Source: Diphasiastrum complanatum
Lineage: Eukaryota > Streptophyta > Lycopodiopsida > Lycopodiales > Lycopodiaceae
Direction: 5' to 3'
Length of the DNA: 64,000 bases
Assembly: GCA_029204225.1 (NCBI GenBank)
Contig: CM055092.1
Coordinates: 11,922,310 to 11,986,309, forward strand
The position numbers were made by a program, and so were the translations under genes. The notes under the pieces were generated by a model. That model made no database searches, was not told the origin of the DNA, and was given only the letters and a program-made list of their open reading frames with translations. Position 1 is the stretch's first letter. Each line of letters begins with the position of its first letter. Positions 1 to 11,634 of this stretch are shown here, in pieces.

Positions 1-4
1 ACGA

Positions 5-981
5 ATGGATCCAACTACATGTGCTAGATATTACGTAGCAAAAATTAATACACTAAGATTATTGTTATCTAAAAACCCAACGATACTAGGAGATATTTTA
101 GATTATTTTTTTGTTACAGAATCTCAACACCGTGGAAGCCAATACGATCATGGAATGATTTGGATAAAACATATTCCTACATACAACAATAACAATGAAT
201 GCGACTTTACAACTTTTATTGACAAATTTATTTCGTGTGACCACAATAAATTACTCCTGAAAAATCAAGATATCCAAACACACAAACATAAAGTGAACAT
301 GCTTTCGCAAAGGAAACCTTGGACATTGTAGATTTCATTCTCCACGTCCACCTATGCATACAATTATGATTCTAAAACCCTTTCATGATAAAGAAGGTGA
401 ATTGCGGTCGTAGTATACTCAATTGTATAAAAATATTTATGAACAAATCAATTGTATTGATACAACGGTTGACATATCATTCATTGCTTGGATTGATTCG
501 TTACATATAAATACTCATAACTACATACAGGCATTGTGCAATAATATTAACAAACAAACCATTTTTTTGCGCAAAAATCTTGATGATATTTACATGAATG
601 CATTTAATCCTACTATATCTAGATTATGACACAACTATGTCACGTATGTTGCAACAAATTATCAAAACATCGATAGCACAAGGTGACGACACATTTACTC
701 GATTAAAAAATGTAGGCAATACTTTATTAAATATCCAACAAATGAGTGCACAACAAGCAACTTTTATTGTTTTATCACTCCCATTACATGCTTCAACGAG
801 AACATTTACTTTTATCAATACAAATCCTGAACACAAACGTGCATTTGTTTTAAAAACAAAACGAGATTCACAATTGTCACGATTAGATTCTACAGACATA
901 CGTTACAAAACACAAATCGAAAAATACATAGAACGCCCTTATAATGACGTGTTTAGTAACTTATATTTCTCAATATCATGA
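5..981 (+). pseudogene. Helitron Rep (HUH) nuclease region, frameshifted
   Basis: ORF 5-331 carries the Helitron N-terminal pattern: CARYY, then GDILDYFFVTESQHRG, then WIK and FIDKFISC. The frame shifts near 330, where CRF-SPRPPM-TIMILKP appears in another frame. Segment 423-629 continues with WIDSLHI, INKQTIFLRKN and INxFNP-like text. ORF 598-981 gives MSRMLQQII, ISAQ-like SAQQATFIVLSLPL, FINTNPEHKR and DSTDI, which are typical of the Rep-helicase linker. The HUH site should read H-x-H, but at 143-151 the codons give Tyr-Asp-His, so the first metal-binding His is lost (one C to T change would do it). The protein would have nicked and rejoined single-stranded DNA at transposon ends. Inactive here through frameshifts and the HUH change. 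Confidence 0.78.
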
Positions 982-1439
982 AACTGCTTCAGGTATTCGT
1001 CAACGTAAAATCGAACAAATAATTCGATATGTACACTATAACATACCTAAAGATCCCATAAATTTTTATCGTGAACAATCACTAATATACAAACCATTTT
1101 CTAATACATAAAACACAATGCAAGAACCGTTTTCTACATACAAAGATGCTTACAATTATTATTATTTCATAAGAAAACAAAATCGCAAAACATTTCATTA
1201 TAATTACAATCTTGGTTTGAATACATCCATAAGTGATTGACAACTGAACACATCTTCATCAATGAGCACATCATTTTTGAACATGAACATATTAAATTAC
1301 AATGAACACACATGTTGTTATAATGTCAACCTGGATGTTCCTACAAAAAAACAAAAAAAAAACTGACATGCAAACATCTAACCAAATACATCTAACATAC
1401 AATATTCTCGATGAGAATAAATATTTTGAATATATATGA

Positions 1440-2840
1440 TCGTTAAATAGGGAACAACACCTCATTTTTACAAATATTATGTATCGCAAACAAACCCAAC
1501 CAAAACAAAAAATTCATTTGTTTTTGACTGGTGGATCGGGGACTGGCAAAACATTTACCTTGTTAGCTTGGTACAAGGTTTACTATGTCATTACTACAAG
1601 TTTAAATCAACTAGTGTTGAATCACGAAAAGTCTTATTATTAGCATATACCGGAAAAGCAGCGTTTAATATACATGGTACTACAATTCATTCGGCCCTTC
1701 ATATTCCTATAAATACAGTACATCTTACATCATTGCCTTCTGATTCGTTACAGAACTTTCAATTAAATACAAAGATTTACAACTTGTAGTATTCGACGAA
1801 ATATCCTTGATTGGTCATAGAACATTCCAATTTGTAGATCAACGGCTACGTGCAATCAAACATAAATCTGATGACTTTTTGGAGGCCTTGATGTCATTAC
1901 ATGTGGTGACATGTTCCAAGTTGGGCCCATATGTGATTCTTGGATATTTGAAATGAAATACAAAACAACAAATTTATTTGAAAAGTCCTATTGGCACACA
2001 TTACCCAAATGCTATGAACTATTACAAACAATGCGTCAAGAAAATATAGATTTTATTGATGTGTTCAATAGACTACGTGAAACACAACATAGCAAACTCG
2101 ATTTAAATTGGTTAAATAGTTATTGCTACATACCATATTTATCAGTACCAAATACACCATACATATGTCAAACAAACAAAATTGTGCATGAATACAATGG
2201 ACAAGTTTTTGAAAATGCAGCTAATAAAACATTTATTTTTCAATCTATCGACATACGTTCTAATACATGCAGCAACAAAATTTCAATCCCTGATAATGCC
2301 GCCCAAACTGCTGCACTCTTGAAAACAATACAAGTTAAAATTGGAATGCTCGTCGAAATTTGTGGCACAAATATTAATATTGAAGATGGACTTGTTAATG
2401 GTTCAGATGGTATTTTTCAAACAAAAACGACAATTCAAGCAATCGACATTATATGGATTGAATTTTTTGATATAACAATAGGTATGAACATTCTCATATA
2501 TATGAATTTTATGATATAAACAAAATGTGGTCTCCAGTTCACAAAATAGTAAAAGAATTTCAAATTGGACATTCGGCTTTAAATACAGTAACTAGAAAAC
2601 AGTTTCCAATCCGTGTTGTAGTTGCACATACAATACATCGTGCACAAGGACTAACTATGAACACATTAATTTTTAATCTGAATGGTATTCAACAAAAGGG
2701 TTTGGCATATACAGCATTGACACGTGTACGGAACATAGCTAATCTACATTTTGTTTCACCTTTGCAAACAAATTATTTTAAACTAGATAAAAACGTTCAA
2801 ATTGAGAATGACCGACTTTGTACCTCGACAAAATGGTATC
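1440..2840 (+). pseudogene. PIF1-type helicase domain of the Helitron, frameshifted
   Basis: The domain opens with LNREQHLIF, followed by a perfect Walker A (GGSGTGKT, 1530-1553). After a frameshift come LLLAYTGKAAFNIHGTTIHS (1640-1700), a Walker B-like VVFDEISLIG (1785-1815), then, after a second frameshift, CGDMFQVGPICDSWIF (1908-1955). ORF 1911-2519 continues through the accessory region with VKIGMLVEICGTNINIEDGLVNG-type text. ORF 2525-3226 carries helicase motifs V and VI as HTIHRAQGLTMNTLIF (2632-2680) and AYTALTRVRNIANLHFVSP (2704-2762). This order is that of PIF1/RecD-like superfamily 1B helicases, which unwind the displaced strand during Helitron rolling-circle transposition. At least three frame changes make it a pseudogene. 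Confidence 0.82.
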
Positions 2841-2875
2841 TATCTATACCTGACACCCGGATTCATTGTAACATG

Positions 2876-3449
2876 TATCTTATTATCTACTCATTGAACA
2901 CTCGATCCTTACAAAATTACATTCTTGAGATTTGTGCCAATCCAAACCTAATGTCATCACATATATTATGTCTACGGGAAAAAGAAACCATGTACAAGCA
3001 CCCATATTTTTCTCTTTTTTTTTGTACATTGGACAATTACAAATTTGTAGGAACAACTATAGCATATAAGGAAAATCAAACACTTCAAAAATACACAATG
3101 CATAATACCGAAACTGTAGAAATACACTGTGTATACACTATATTCAATACCAGCCTATCTTTTATTCAAACATTAGATAAATTCTTTCAACGTTGCATTA
3201 CATATTCCTATCATTATTCTCGGTGACTTTAATATTGATATGCTATGTCAAAATGACCATTCAAATGTACTTTATAAATGTATGCAACAATATGATTTTA
3301 AATTACAATTTCAAAATACAGCAAGTATGTACAGAAGTCGACTAGACCATATCTGGACCAACAAGAACAAATGTACCTCGGGATCAACACACGCATATTG
3401 GAGTGACCATTCTCCTGTTTATTACATATTCCAAGTGAATCAAAATTAA
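2876..3449 (+). pseudogene. C-terminal EEP (apurinic-like) endonuclease domain
   Basis: Directly after the helicase in the same direction the text reads NTRSLQNYILEI, then SSHILCLRE (the conserved Q-E-T position of EEP nucleases). A frame change follows, then IIILGDFNIDML (3213-3245), RSRLDHIWTN (3334-3363) and YWSDHSPVYY (3397-3426). GDFN, the LDHIW strand and SDH are the catalytic signatures of exonuclease-endonuclease-phosphatase enzymes, the family that includes AP endonucleases and the endonucleases of non-LTR retrotransposons. Within Helitrons this fusion marks Helentrons. A LINE endonuclease is the alternative, but no LINE reverse transcriptase is nearby and the domain abuts the helicase, so fusion is preferred. 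The ORF is broken between 3226 and 3240. Confidence 0.75.
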
Positions 3450-6218
3450 TTTATAATGACAATCTGCATGTTTACTTGTTTAAAATATCTTTATTACCAA
3501 ACAATGTACACATATTACAATGACCATATTATTATTATTTTAAACAAAAACACACAATAACTATTATACTATCGTTACAGATTTAAATTTCATACATTAG
3601 ATTTTATTTTGTGTTTACGATCTTAAAAAACAAACACATTATTGGTTGCTTACACATGCAATATATCAGTGAACAAGTTCCATAACATATCATGAAAACC
3701 GTTTTTGTATTTATTACATTTAAAATGCTAAAGTAAATAGCTAGCTTTTTTTCCCCCCTAACAACTTGTTAGATAAAAAACTAAAGTTCCCCCATATATA
3801 CATACATGTAACTCCGCTTAAAAAACAACAATTGTAACAAATACAACCTATATGATCTTTACTTATACAAAGAAACTTTATTTTAGTAATGATCAATAAA
3901 TTCTATAAAAAATATACGTGTACATTATATGTCCTCACTATATTCCATAAAACAAACCTATTTAAAATATGTTTTAACCAAGGCAAGGCCATGTGGCCTC
4001 AGCCACTTTCCCATTTTTTTCTATTTCTGTAGTATTTTATTTCCGGAATGGATACTTTGTGAATTTTATGCCTAGTGTTTGAACATATTAAAAAGGCATC
4101 TATTTTTTTCAGAGATTTTGTGGTGCGCATTCCAGCCTGCGTGTCAAGTGTCATGACAGTTTATGACTGGTCGAAAAAAGTCAAAGTGCTCAATAAGCTT
4201 CATAATGTACATGTGAAAAACATCAAAGTACACATTGCGTAGTGGAAGGCATTGGGCAGATGCCATTCTGCTCAATTCGGCTTCTCAAAAAAATTTACGC
4301 TGAAATCGGTACCGAAGGGGCCAAGCCTAAATTTTTTTGGAAAGCCTATGCCCGGCCCCTTGCATAGTACATTAATGATTTATTGATTAATGTCGAGAAT
4401 ACAAATGATTTTGAGCACAAAAATATCTTCTATATTCTGAATTCTCTTTAAATGCAATCCTACTTTTTCCAATTTTTTTAAGACTAATTGATTTTGTGCT
4501 CAAGTGAAATGCAATTAACAATGGCTACATATTACCTTGAAGAACTCCTATGTCTTAGTTTTTTCTTTCCCTACTCTAAAAATAATACTGAGCAAGCTCT
4601 TCATTGCTATAAGAAAAGAATCTTAAATCAAAAGAACACGACTTGTGTTAAGTGTTACACCTACAATAACTATGTTGCTCATGAACCATAAATATACACT
4701 TCACGACATGATGATTTTATTCTAAACAAGCCCTTATTAATGACTTTACTTGACAATGATAGCACCTAATTTTTTTTTCCTCATTACCACCTTAGGTCCA
4801 TCACATTAGTTGCCACCCACCAACCTAATATCCCTTTAACTTTCAATTCTAGCACATAATAATGTCGTTATAATTAATGTAACTGCACGTGATTCCAATT
4901 AAGTTAGGACCTACATTCCATTGAGTCGTTAATGCTTCACATACAATATAATAAAATAAAAACATGGACATTGTTAAATTTTTTCTAGTTGATGATTGAT
5001 CCAATGGGTCTCTAGAATCTAATTCAAAGAAATGGGTCTCTAACTCAATGGAGATGTTCTTCAGTCATTCAAACTTAATCATAGATATTTATTGTTTAAA
5101 TAGAAACAATGCCTTCCAAAACTTTCTTATATAATATATTCTAATAGTATGATAATCTATTCTAGGATATCCCATCAAATATTATTAATGGAGCATTTAC
5201 CTTTTTACATAGTCTCAATTTGATATCATATGTGAAAGCTATCGATGCTCAAATTTTGATATCCTTTTTTTTTTTTTTCTCTTGTGGAGAAATTCCTTAA
5301 AGTAAATAGAAATATGGATAACATGCAAAAACATTTCAAATGTTTTACTAAGGCATTCAAATTGGAACCTAAATCTAATATTATTTCATGCTACGTATAA
5401 GGGACACTTACATAGTAATATTTCATATTAATAAACAAAATCGTGAAATTTGAGTCCAGTATAATTTCATACTAAACATCATTGCAAAATTGATATCCAC
5501 TCGTATTTTCGAACATGATATATTGCATATAAACTCCAAGAGGCACTCTAAGGCCAAGTTATTATTTATTCCAAAGCCATGGCATGTGTCAAAAAATGGG
5601 CTAGTGAGGTCTAAAAGGCACATGCTCAAACCTTGACTATTGCATAGTGACATGTACTAAGGAGCTTGCTCCTAAAACTTATGAAAATGAATTGAACAAG
5701 TGTAAATGCTACGTATATTTGCTAGTTGCTTAAATGTACATTAAATAAGATATACAAAATAGTAATTATAGGCAATACATATTGTTAAAAATGTTTTATT
5801 TAAAGACAAAGTTAAATTACAAGGAGATACACCATGTTTGTATCCAGATTGCTCTACCTTAATGTTCAAGGTAAATGCTATTAGATTTAAGGTCAAGTCC
5901 TTAGCTTCTGCATCAACTTGTGACTGCTCTTTCTTCTTCTTCTTCATAGGATGACCACTACAATGACACTTTCCTTCATTTCTTACCATTTATATTGCTA
6001 CATTCTTGTAAGCTTGTAAACAAAGTGCTTTCAACAGATTTTTATTGGTTTTCTATTCCAATTTTATTTATTTATAGCATAACCTCTAGATGCCCAAGTT
6101 GCCATCTCTCTTTGTTCTACTTAGGGCCTCTTCACATGTGGCCCAACCTGTCAAGCATGGGTTCCCAGGTGGGGCCCAACCAAACACATGCATAAAAACA
6201 TTGCCACACCCAAGAACG
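3450..6218. other. No gene recognised
   Basis: A+T-rich sequence with many short ORFs, none with recognisable protein motifs. It contains a small inverted repeat (3758-3772), a G+C-richer island at 4240-4370, poly-T runs and a (TTC)n tract near 5930-5945. Part may be the 3' flank of the Helentron. Confidence 0.5.
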
Positions 6219-6476
6219 TGTCAACTATTGGGAAAGAGAGGTGTGAAGCGAGGATAGCTCGAAAAGAAATGAACACAAAAAGAAGCGAACTCGAAACTCA
6301 AGAAAGAAACGAACTCGAATGGAAAAAGTTTGTGTGCAACGGAATAAGCTATCTTACTCTTTCCTTAAGCATGACTACGCCTATCAGACTCGAACAGAAC
6401 ATTAGTGATAAAAATCACGTTCGATCTAATTACATAGCCAAACATTAAGCATCAAGAACATCAGAAAGATAATTTA

Positions 6477-6578
6477 TTACGAAGAGCTAGACTGATAATC
6501 AGTCGTGAAAGGCAAGACTAAATATCAGTCGCGAACAGCTAGACTAATAATTATTCGCGAAGAGCAGACTACCAGATT
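6477..6578. repeat. Four degenerate 26-bp tandem repeats containing CGCGAA
   Basis: Units start at 6477, 6503, 6529 and 6555. Each has a CG(T/C)GAA- or CGAAGA-like start, then AGACT and an AATNAG/AATTAT end; the first contains GACTGATAATCAGTC, almost a perfect palindrome. They lie on the LTR side of the minus-strand copia 3' end at 7379, so they may be repeats inside that LTR, but the LTR's far end is not defined. Confidence 0.6.
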
Positions 6579-7334
6579 AAGCAATAAGAAAGTCAGACGA
6601 AATGTAGAAAGCATTGCAATATTGACACAAATCTGAACGTAGAACAAACATAGCTGTAATTAGATTAAGTATAATGAAATATACAGGTCAATAATGCAGG
6701 TGAGCACTAGACAATAGCGGACGAAACCGCATGTTTCACAAAGCTGATCCAATCTGTAAAAGGTGATAATCCTATTATTGACAATACAAAGAATCGATGT
6801 GCGAAAGCATCTACTTCTCCTCTCTCTGATAAGCTTCTGTTGTTGTTATCTTTGGTGCTATACTCACACACTGAATACGCAGATGGTATTCAATATATAC
6901 GTAATTTTACAGGTGTGTAGATGAAGAAAGTACAAAAGTGGATGTGCTGTCTGTGGGAGATTGTGGGCGGTTGCTGTCGTTGTCAAATCTGATTGCATAG
7001 TACATGGGGATGAGCGTGAGAAGGCCGCGATGTCAGCCTTCGATGAAATTAATGTTGGTGAAAATGCGAAAAACACGACACTCTGACAAATGTCTTAAAA
7101 ATTGATTTACAGGGTACCTTCGCTTTTCTACAAGGGCACCTTTAGCATTTGTAGGGCAATGTCACCTTTTTCGCCTGTCACAAATCACATGTAAAAACAC
7201 AGTGTCAGCTTTTTCGCCTATGGAAATTTACTTGTATTTATGCAGACATTCGCGTTTTATTCGCCTGCTTATTTTATATGTAAATATGCAAATTGTGCGA
7301 CAACACAAGTAAAATACAGTAGCATGAATGGAGA

Positions 7335-7394
7335 CAGATTAACATAGGATTTAGGAAAGTATACGAGATAAATCCAACACCCCCCCTTAATCTG
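7335..7394 (-). other. Copia polypurine tract and 3' LTR start with flanking inverted repeat
   Basis: On the minus strand the sequence runs AAGGGGGGG (7388-7380), then TGTTGGAT from 7379 downward: a polypurine tract followed by the TG start of an LTR. It lies 28 bp after the RNase H ORF, as expected for a copia 3' end. CAGATTAA (7335-7342) and TTAATCTG (7387-7394) form a perfect 8-bp inverted repeat enclosing the junction. The other end of the LTR was not located. Confidence 0.7.
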
Positions 7395-7415
7395 AATCCG
7401 TGAATGCCTTGATCT

Positions 7416-8395
7416 TCAGGCTAAGCAATGCACAAAATTGTTGTGTGCATTAACACTTAATGCCTTCGTGAATATATCTGCAACCATGTCCTGCGTTCTA
7501 CAGTATGTTAAGCTTACCTCCTTATTGAGAACCTTGTCCCTGATGTAGTGATATCTGATTTCAATGTGCTTACTCCTAGAGTGAAATCCAGGGCTAGCCA
7601 ATAAGGCAATAGCACTTTGATTATCACAAAATATAATTGTGGGGTTGTACTGATACAAACTAATGTCTAACAGTAAATTTCTCAACCAAAATGCTTCTTT
7701 AATAGATTGGAAAGCAACAATGTATTCTTCTTCTGTAGAAGAAAGAGCGATAGAGGTTTGCTTACAACTGTTCCATGAGATAGGACCACCGTTGAAGAAA
7801 AATGTAAATTCAGATGTGGACTTATGATTGTCTACATCTCCTCCCCAGCTTGCATCAGAATATTCACTAAGCTGATGAAGATTGTCGTTGCTGACTTCTC
7901 CATAGCAGATGCACTGGTCCATGGTAGCTCAAATATACCTCATGACCCTTATGAAAGCCTTCCAATGGGTAATGCCAAGATTAGCCATATATTGGCTGAG
8001 TGAGCTTACTACAAAAGAGATATTAGGTCTTGTACAGACCATTGCATACATGAGAGATCCAAGTATCAATTGATAAGGATACTCTCTCATTTGCTCCTCT
8101 TCCTGCTTGGTCTGGAGACATTGGTCCTTCGACAAATGCAGGTCTGGATCCATCGGTGAGTGAGCTAATTTGCAATTTATTAGATTGTATCTATTAAGAA
8201 CATTGTGAAGATACCTTTGTTAAATGATATAGATCAGTCGTCTCGCTCTGTCTCTGTGGATCTGAATGCCCAAACAAAAGTGAGTTTCGTCCAGATCAAT
8301 CATGTCGAACTCCTCCTTGACCAAATTGGTATTGTTGTTGAAAAACAATGTATCATCCACGTATAGGGTGATGATAATGAAGGATTGCTGCACCA
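7416..8395 (-). pseudogene. Copia reverse transcriptase (C-terminal part) and RNase H remnant
   Basis: Reading from 8395 down: LYVDDTLFFNNN (the YVDD catalytic core), then MDPDLHLSKDQ and YPYQLILGSLMYAMVCTRPNISF (8153-7929), then RNase H text YSDASWGGDVDNHKSTS, GGPISWNSCKQTSIALSSTE, FCDNQSAIALLASPGFHSRS, HIEIRYHYIRDKV and DMVADIFTKAL (7922-7416). This is the standard copia RT to RNase H order. Gag, protease, integrase and the N-terminal RT are absent; upstream sequence at 8396 is unrelated A+T-rich DNA, so the element is 5'-truncated. In-frame stops and a frame break occur around 8155-8230 and 7922-7929. The RT and RNase H would have copied element RNA to DNA inside cytoplasmic particles. Confidence 0.88.
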
Positions 8396-10479
8396 ACTTG
8401 GAATTATGTTATATACTTTTTATTGTTTATTTTAAAAATTTATGTCTAGAAATTATGAATGATTTAGAATTTTTTTTTAATACTTGTAATAAAAGAATGT
8501 TTTAAACAACTGAGTTATAATTTATTATTTTCAAGTAGTTACGTTGACATTAAATGGTGTATTATTTTTTTATTTTGCATTGTTTGTAAATGTATTAAAA
8601 AATCTACATATGTACTCTATGACAAAATAATGAACGTAACTTAAAATTATCAGATTTTTTTTTTTTTCATTTCCACAAAAGGATTGACAAAATAGCACCT
8701 ACAATTCGAGACATTACTAAGAACTAATTGGTCATCTGTACTTTGTATTTTTTGGCTCTATCTCATATTACATGTTTTCAGTTCAGAGACCTAGCAATAA
8801 GACTTGCTATATCTATTTTTGGTGTTGTAGAAGAGATTTTTAAACTTTCAAAAAATAAAAAAATCTACAAATCATGTATTGATGTTTATTGCAAAATAAA
8901 ATATCTCAAAGTAATTTATAATCTCTTTGAACAATAGTTTGTAAACAAAAGGAGATTCTATATATTTACATAAAATTATATAAATCACTTTATAAAAAGT
9001 TGTAGAATTTTAAAAAAATTATATTATGTTTTCATATTGTATAGAGCTGATTAATTTTAATGCAAACAATTTGATTTCAAAAGGTTCTAAAAATTAAACT
9101 ATTTACAATAAAACAATGTTCGAAAAAAGAATAAATAATTTTTTTTATTAATTTTATAGTTTCTATGTAATAATAATTTTTAAATTTATTAGAATTTTTG
9201 TTTTTAATACTACAATACATCTTTGTCAAGCACTTTGAATATTAACAATCTTTTTAGAATTAAAAATTTTAAAAAAAATGTATCTCCATGTCATTTTTTT
9301 TTGGTCACCATGTTCAAAATGAGTATAAAAACCAAAGTTTCTTTGGTCTCAGGTTCGAGCCTCCTCTTGAAAACCATGAAGCACTAATAGAGTTGTAATA
9401 ACAATGTTGGTCCCATTTATGCCCTTTAAGAGAGAAACAAATGAAGGTAGATAGTCTTCAAGTATGCATTCAAAATCTCATATTGACCATCAGCCTTTAG
9501 TTATGATAAGCAATCTCTATGTAGTATATGAATAGCCCATATTTGTATTAGTTTTGTCCAAAATGCAAAAGCCAATTGTTCATTTCAATCGGTAAGAATG
9601 GAGTGTGATAACTCTAGTGGCCTCGTCATCACGTGAGATGAGCATTCCCAAAGAAATAGAGGCTTCCCTTGATGCGGTTAGCTAATCCTTACAATTATTC
9701 TACCCACCACAACGACTTAACCCGCCTCCTAACTAACCACCACCTATCTAACCACCAATGCAAGCAAGAATAATTAAGAGAGGCCTCTTGTGCCTTCCCC
9801 TCACCTCTCTTAGATTAACAAGAAAATAACAAATGCAAATAACCACAAATACTAACAAATTGTAAAGCATAAAAGAAAAAAGAGAATTGAGAAAGTGGGG
9901 TACAAGGATGTTCTGGTTACAATTGGGCATAATCTCCTCTACTTGTTTGAAAATGAAAAATGAGTACAAGAGTTGTCTTTTTTATTTTTTAGAAAGGCCC
10001 TGACCCTTCATGTTGATTGGTTACTTCAAAGTGGCAAGGATTCTAATCCACGTATTTCACTAAAAATCTAGTGGTTCTAGTTTAGTCAAGTGGGTTCTCA
10101 CATGAACCACGTGATTCTCCCTTTGAGCTTCAAGAGCCCTCACACAATACATGTGATTCTCTTCCAACTTGCTAGCTTAGAATCTTGGCTGAATTTGACT
10201 TTGGACGTGCTTATACATGAAGGGTGCTAGTGCGCTCGCACTTATTGATCCTAATTGCAAATTGTCATATGGCGAAACCCAACAATATCTCCCACCTAAA
10301 TAGGTGACAGACCCACAACACCTGCTTGGTGTTCTCTTGTAAAGGATGACTGTATTCTTATTGATTACAATGAATTCCATCAAGAAAAGCATGGATGAAA
10401 TGTCGCTTACATAAAACCTGAAGCTTATTTGGTGTTCTGTCTGTCCTTAATCCTTCAAGAGCTCTGTGGAAAGGCTAGT
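8396..10479. other. No gene recognised
   Basis: Very A+T-rich from 8396 to 9300, then more mixed sequence. Short ORFs show no recognisable motifs. GGTTCGAGCCT at 9352-9362 resembles a pol III B box but no A box or tRNA fold was found. Confidence 0.5.
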
Positions 10480-10715
10480 GGTAATCAATACTTGCACAAT
10501 CAACTGTCATCGACAAGATTATCAAAAAGTGTCCCATCCAATTTTTCCAAAGTCAATGTCCCTTGTGTTAGAATCTCTTTTATATGATAAGAGCTTTCAC
10601 CAGTGAATTTGAGCTTTTTATTGATCGCCTTTGTCTTGCACATGAGGACCGAATCTCTAGATTGAAAATCTTTCTTGTAAAAATGACGAACATGCCAAAT
10701 CTTGCGGCTTAATGT
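10480..10715 (-). pseudogene. Ty3/gypsy integrase C-terminal remnant (tentative)
   Basis: Read from 10715 down, the frame gives VRHFYKKDFQSRDSVLMCK, then KLKFTGESSYHIKEILTQG and TLTLEKLDGTLFDNLVDDS. This resembles the C-terminal part of gypsy integrases, where a 'GPY/F-x-I' module is followed by L-x-L-DG and the chain ends in V-N-x-x-L-K-x-Y. No catalytic core is preserved. The fragment touches a copia protease fragment at about 10716, so this is nested debris. Confidence 0.45.
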
Positions 10716-11170
10716 TTATGTAGCGTGGGCATGGACTACTAACAAGCATGTTTCACACAACTTATGTAGTGCTTCATGGCAAAGGTGGAGTGATAATGTA
10801 TCATCCAAACGTTGAATTGTAGTGATCCACAAGGATGATACCAATAATTCCACAAGCATGACTAGTGGCCTAAATAATATCTTGCTAATAGAAAGCATAC
10901 TTTTAGTAAGTCTAGGAACATAAAGAACATTGGACAAAAATTAGAAATCACCATTTTGAAATTTCAATTTAATAGTAACTTCTACATCAATGTTGTGTGC
11001 ACTATTATCTCCTAGTTGTACAACTTTGGATTGAGTGAAGGCTTTGTATTTTTGAAATCACTCTCAATGATGTGTCATATGTTGAGTTGCTCCTGAGTCC
11101 AAGTACCAAAATTCATCATCTTGGAGCTTTTCTGATTTGGCCATGAATGCACTTTCATCTTCTTCTTTCT
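10716..11170 (-). pseudogene. Copia protease region remnant
   Basis: Minus-strand translation from 11125 down reads DDEFWYLDSGATQHMT, the aspartic protease active site (DSGAT) of copia polyproteins. Then come KVVQLGDNSAHNIDVEV and SNVLYVPRLTKSMLSISKI (ORF 10937-10716), the conserved segment between protease and integrase. Two in-frame stops follow the protease motif. Nothing of Gag or integrase is recognisable next to it, although an unidentified ORF lies upstream at 11541-11269. Confidence 0.75.
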
Positions 11171-11634
11171 CTTGGGTCAGAGTAGGTCAATAAAGTTGTT
11201 GTTTTCTTTCATTGTTGTACTTCAGAATATTGTAGTCCATAATTTAATCAGTGTGGAATTGATTTGATTCACAAATCCCCACCATGTAAACACCTTTTCA
11301 GATAAAAACATGAGAGTTGTAGCAAGCTTAGTACTATCGGGTGAATGTGCATGGAAAAATGGCTATTCCATTGATCCAACAAGGACAACACTACATCAGG
11401 ATGTCGGTCCTTCTTGTCACTCAAGAAAAACTCTGGGTTGAATATGGGGTACATGATGGCATGCTGAAATTGGCTTAAACTTTGCCATTCTTTCTCTGCT
11501 GCCTCATGTTTGAATTGCATTTGTATAATTAGATCCTGCAAAATATTAATGGCTGGGACTAACTAAAAAAAATCATCTTCAGACAAAGGCTTTGGTGAGG
11601 AATTCCTTCACTAGAGGACATGGTAGGGTCCACT
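11171..11634. other. Unassigned sequence with a 90-codon minus ORF (11541-11269)
   Basis: The ORF reads through HEAAEKEWQSLSQFQHAIMY and similar text that I do not recognise. It lies upstream (minus sense) of the copia protease scrap and could be part of its gag, but no zinc knuckle is visible. Confidence 0.3.

Larger units (their letters stand above)
5..3449 (+). mobile_element. Decayed Helitron-class transposon of Helentron type (Rep - helicase - endonuclease)
   Basis: Seven short ORFs in all three forward frames together spell, in order, a Helitron replication initiator (Rep), a PIF1-family helicase and an exonuclease-endonuclease-phosphatase (EEP) domain. Helitrons move by rolling-circle replication using Rep and Hel. 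The variant with an extra C-terminal endonuclease is called Helentron and is known mainly from animals, fungi and oomycetes (established knowledge). The frame changes several times and no ATG-to-stop protein survives, so this copy is dead. The left end lies outside the window. The right end is not defined; a CTAAC/GTTAG hairpin at 3758-3772 is a weak candidate. The DNA is richer in A and in ACA/CAA codons than the copia elements further along. Domain order is clear; the class assignment rests on motifs read by eye. Confidence 0.82.

Noticed and set aside
5741-5989. Minus ORF with a Lys-rich stretch
   Set aside because: The Lys run comes from a (TTC)n tract; nothing else is recognisable.
9352-9362. 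tRNA or SINE suggested by GGTTCGAGCCT
   Set aside because: No A box at the right distance, no cloverleaf and no poly-A or T-rich SINE tail.
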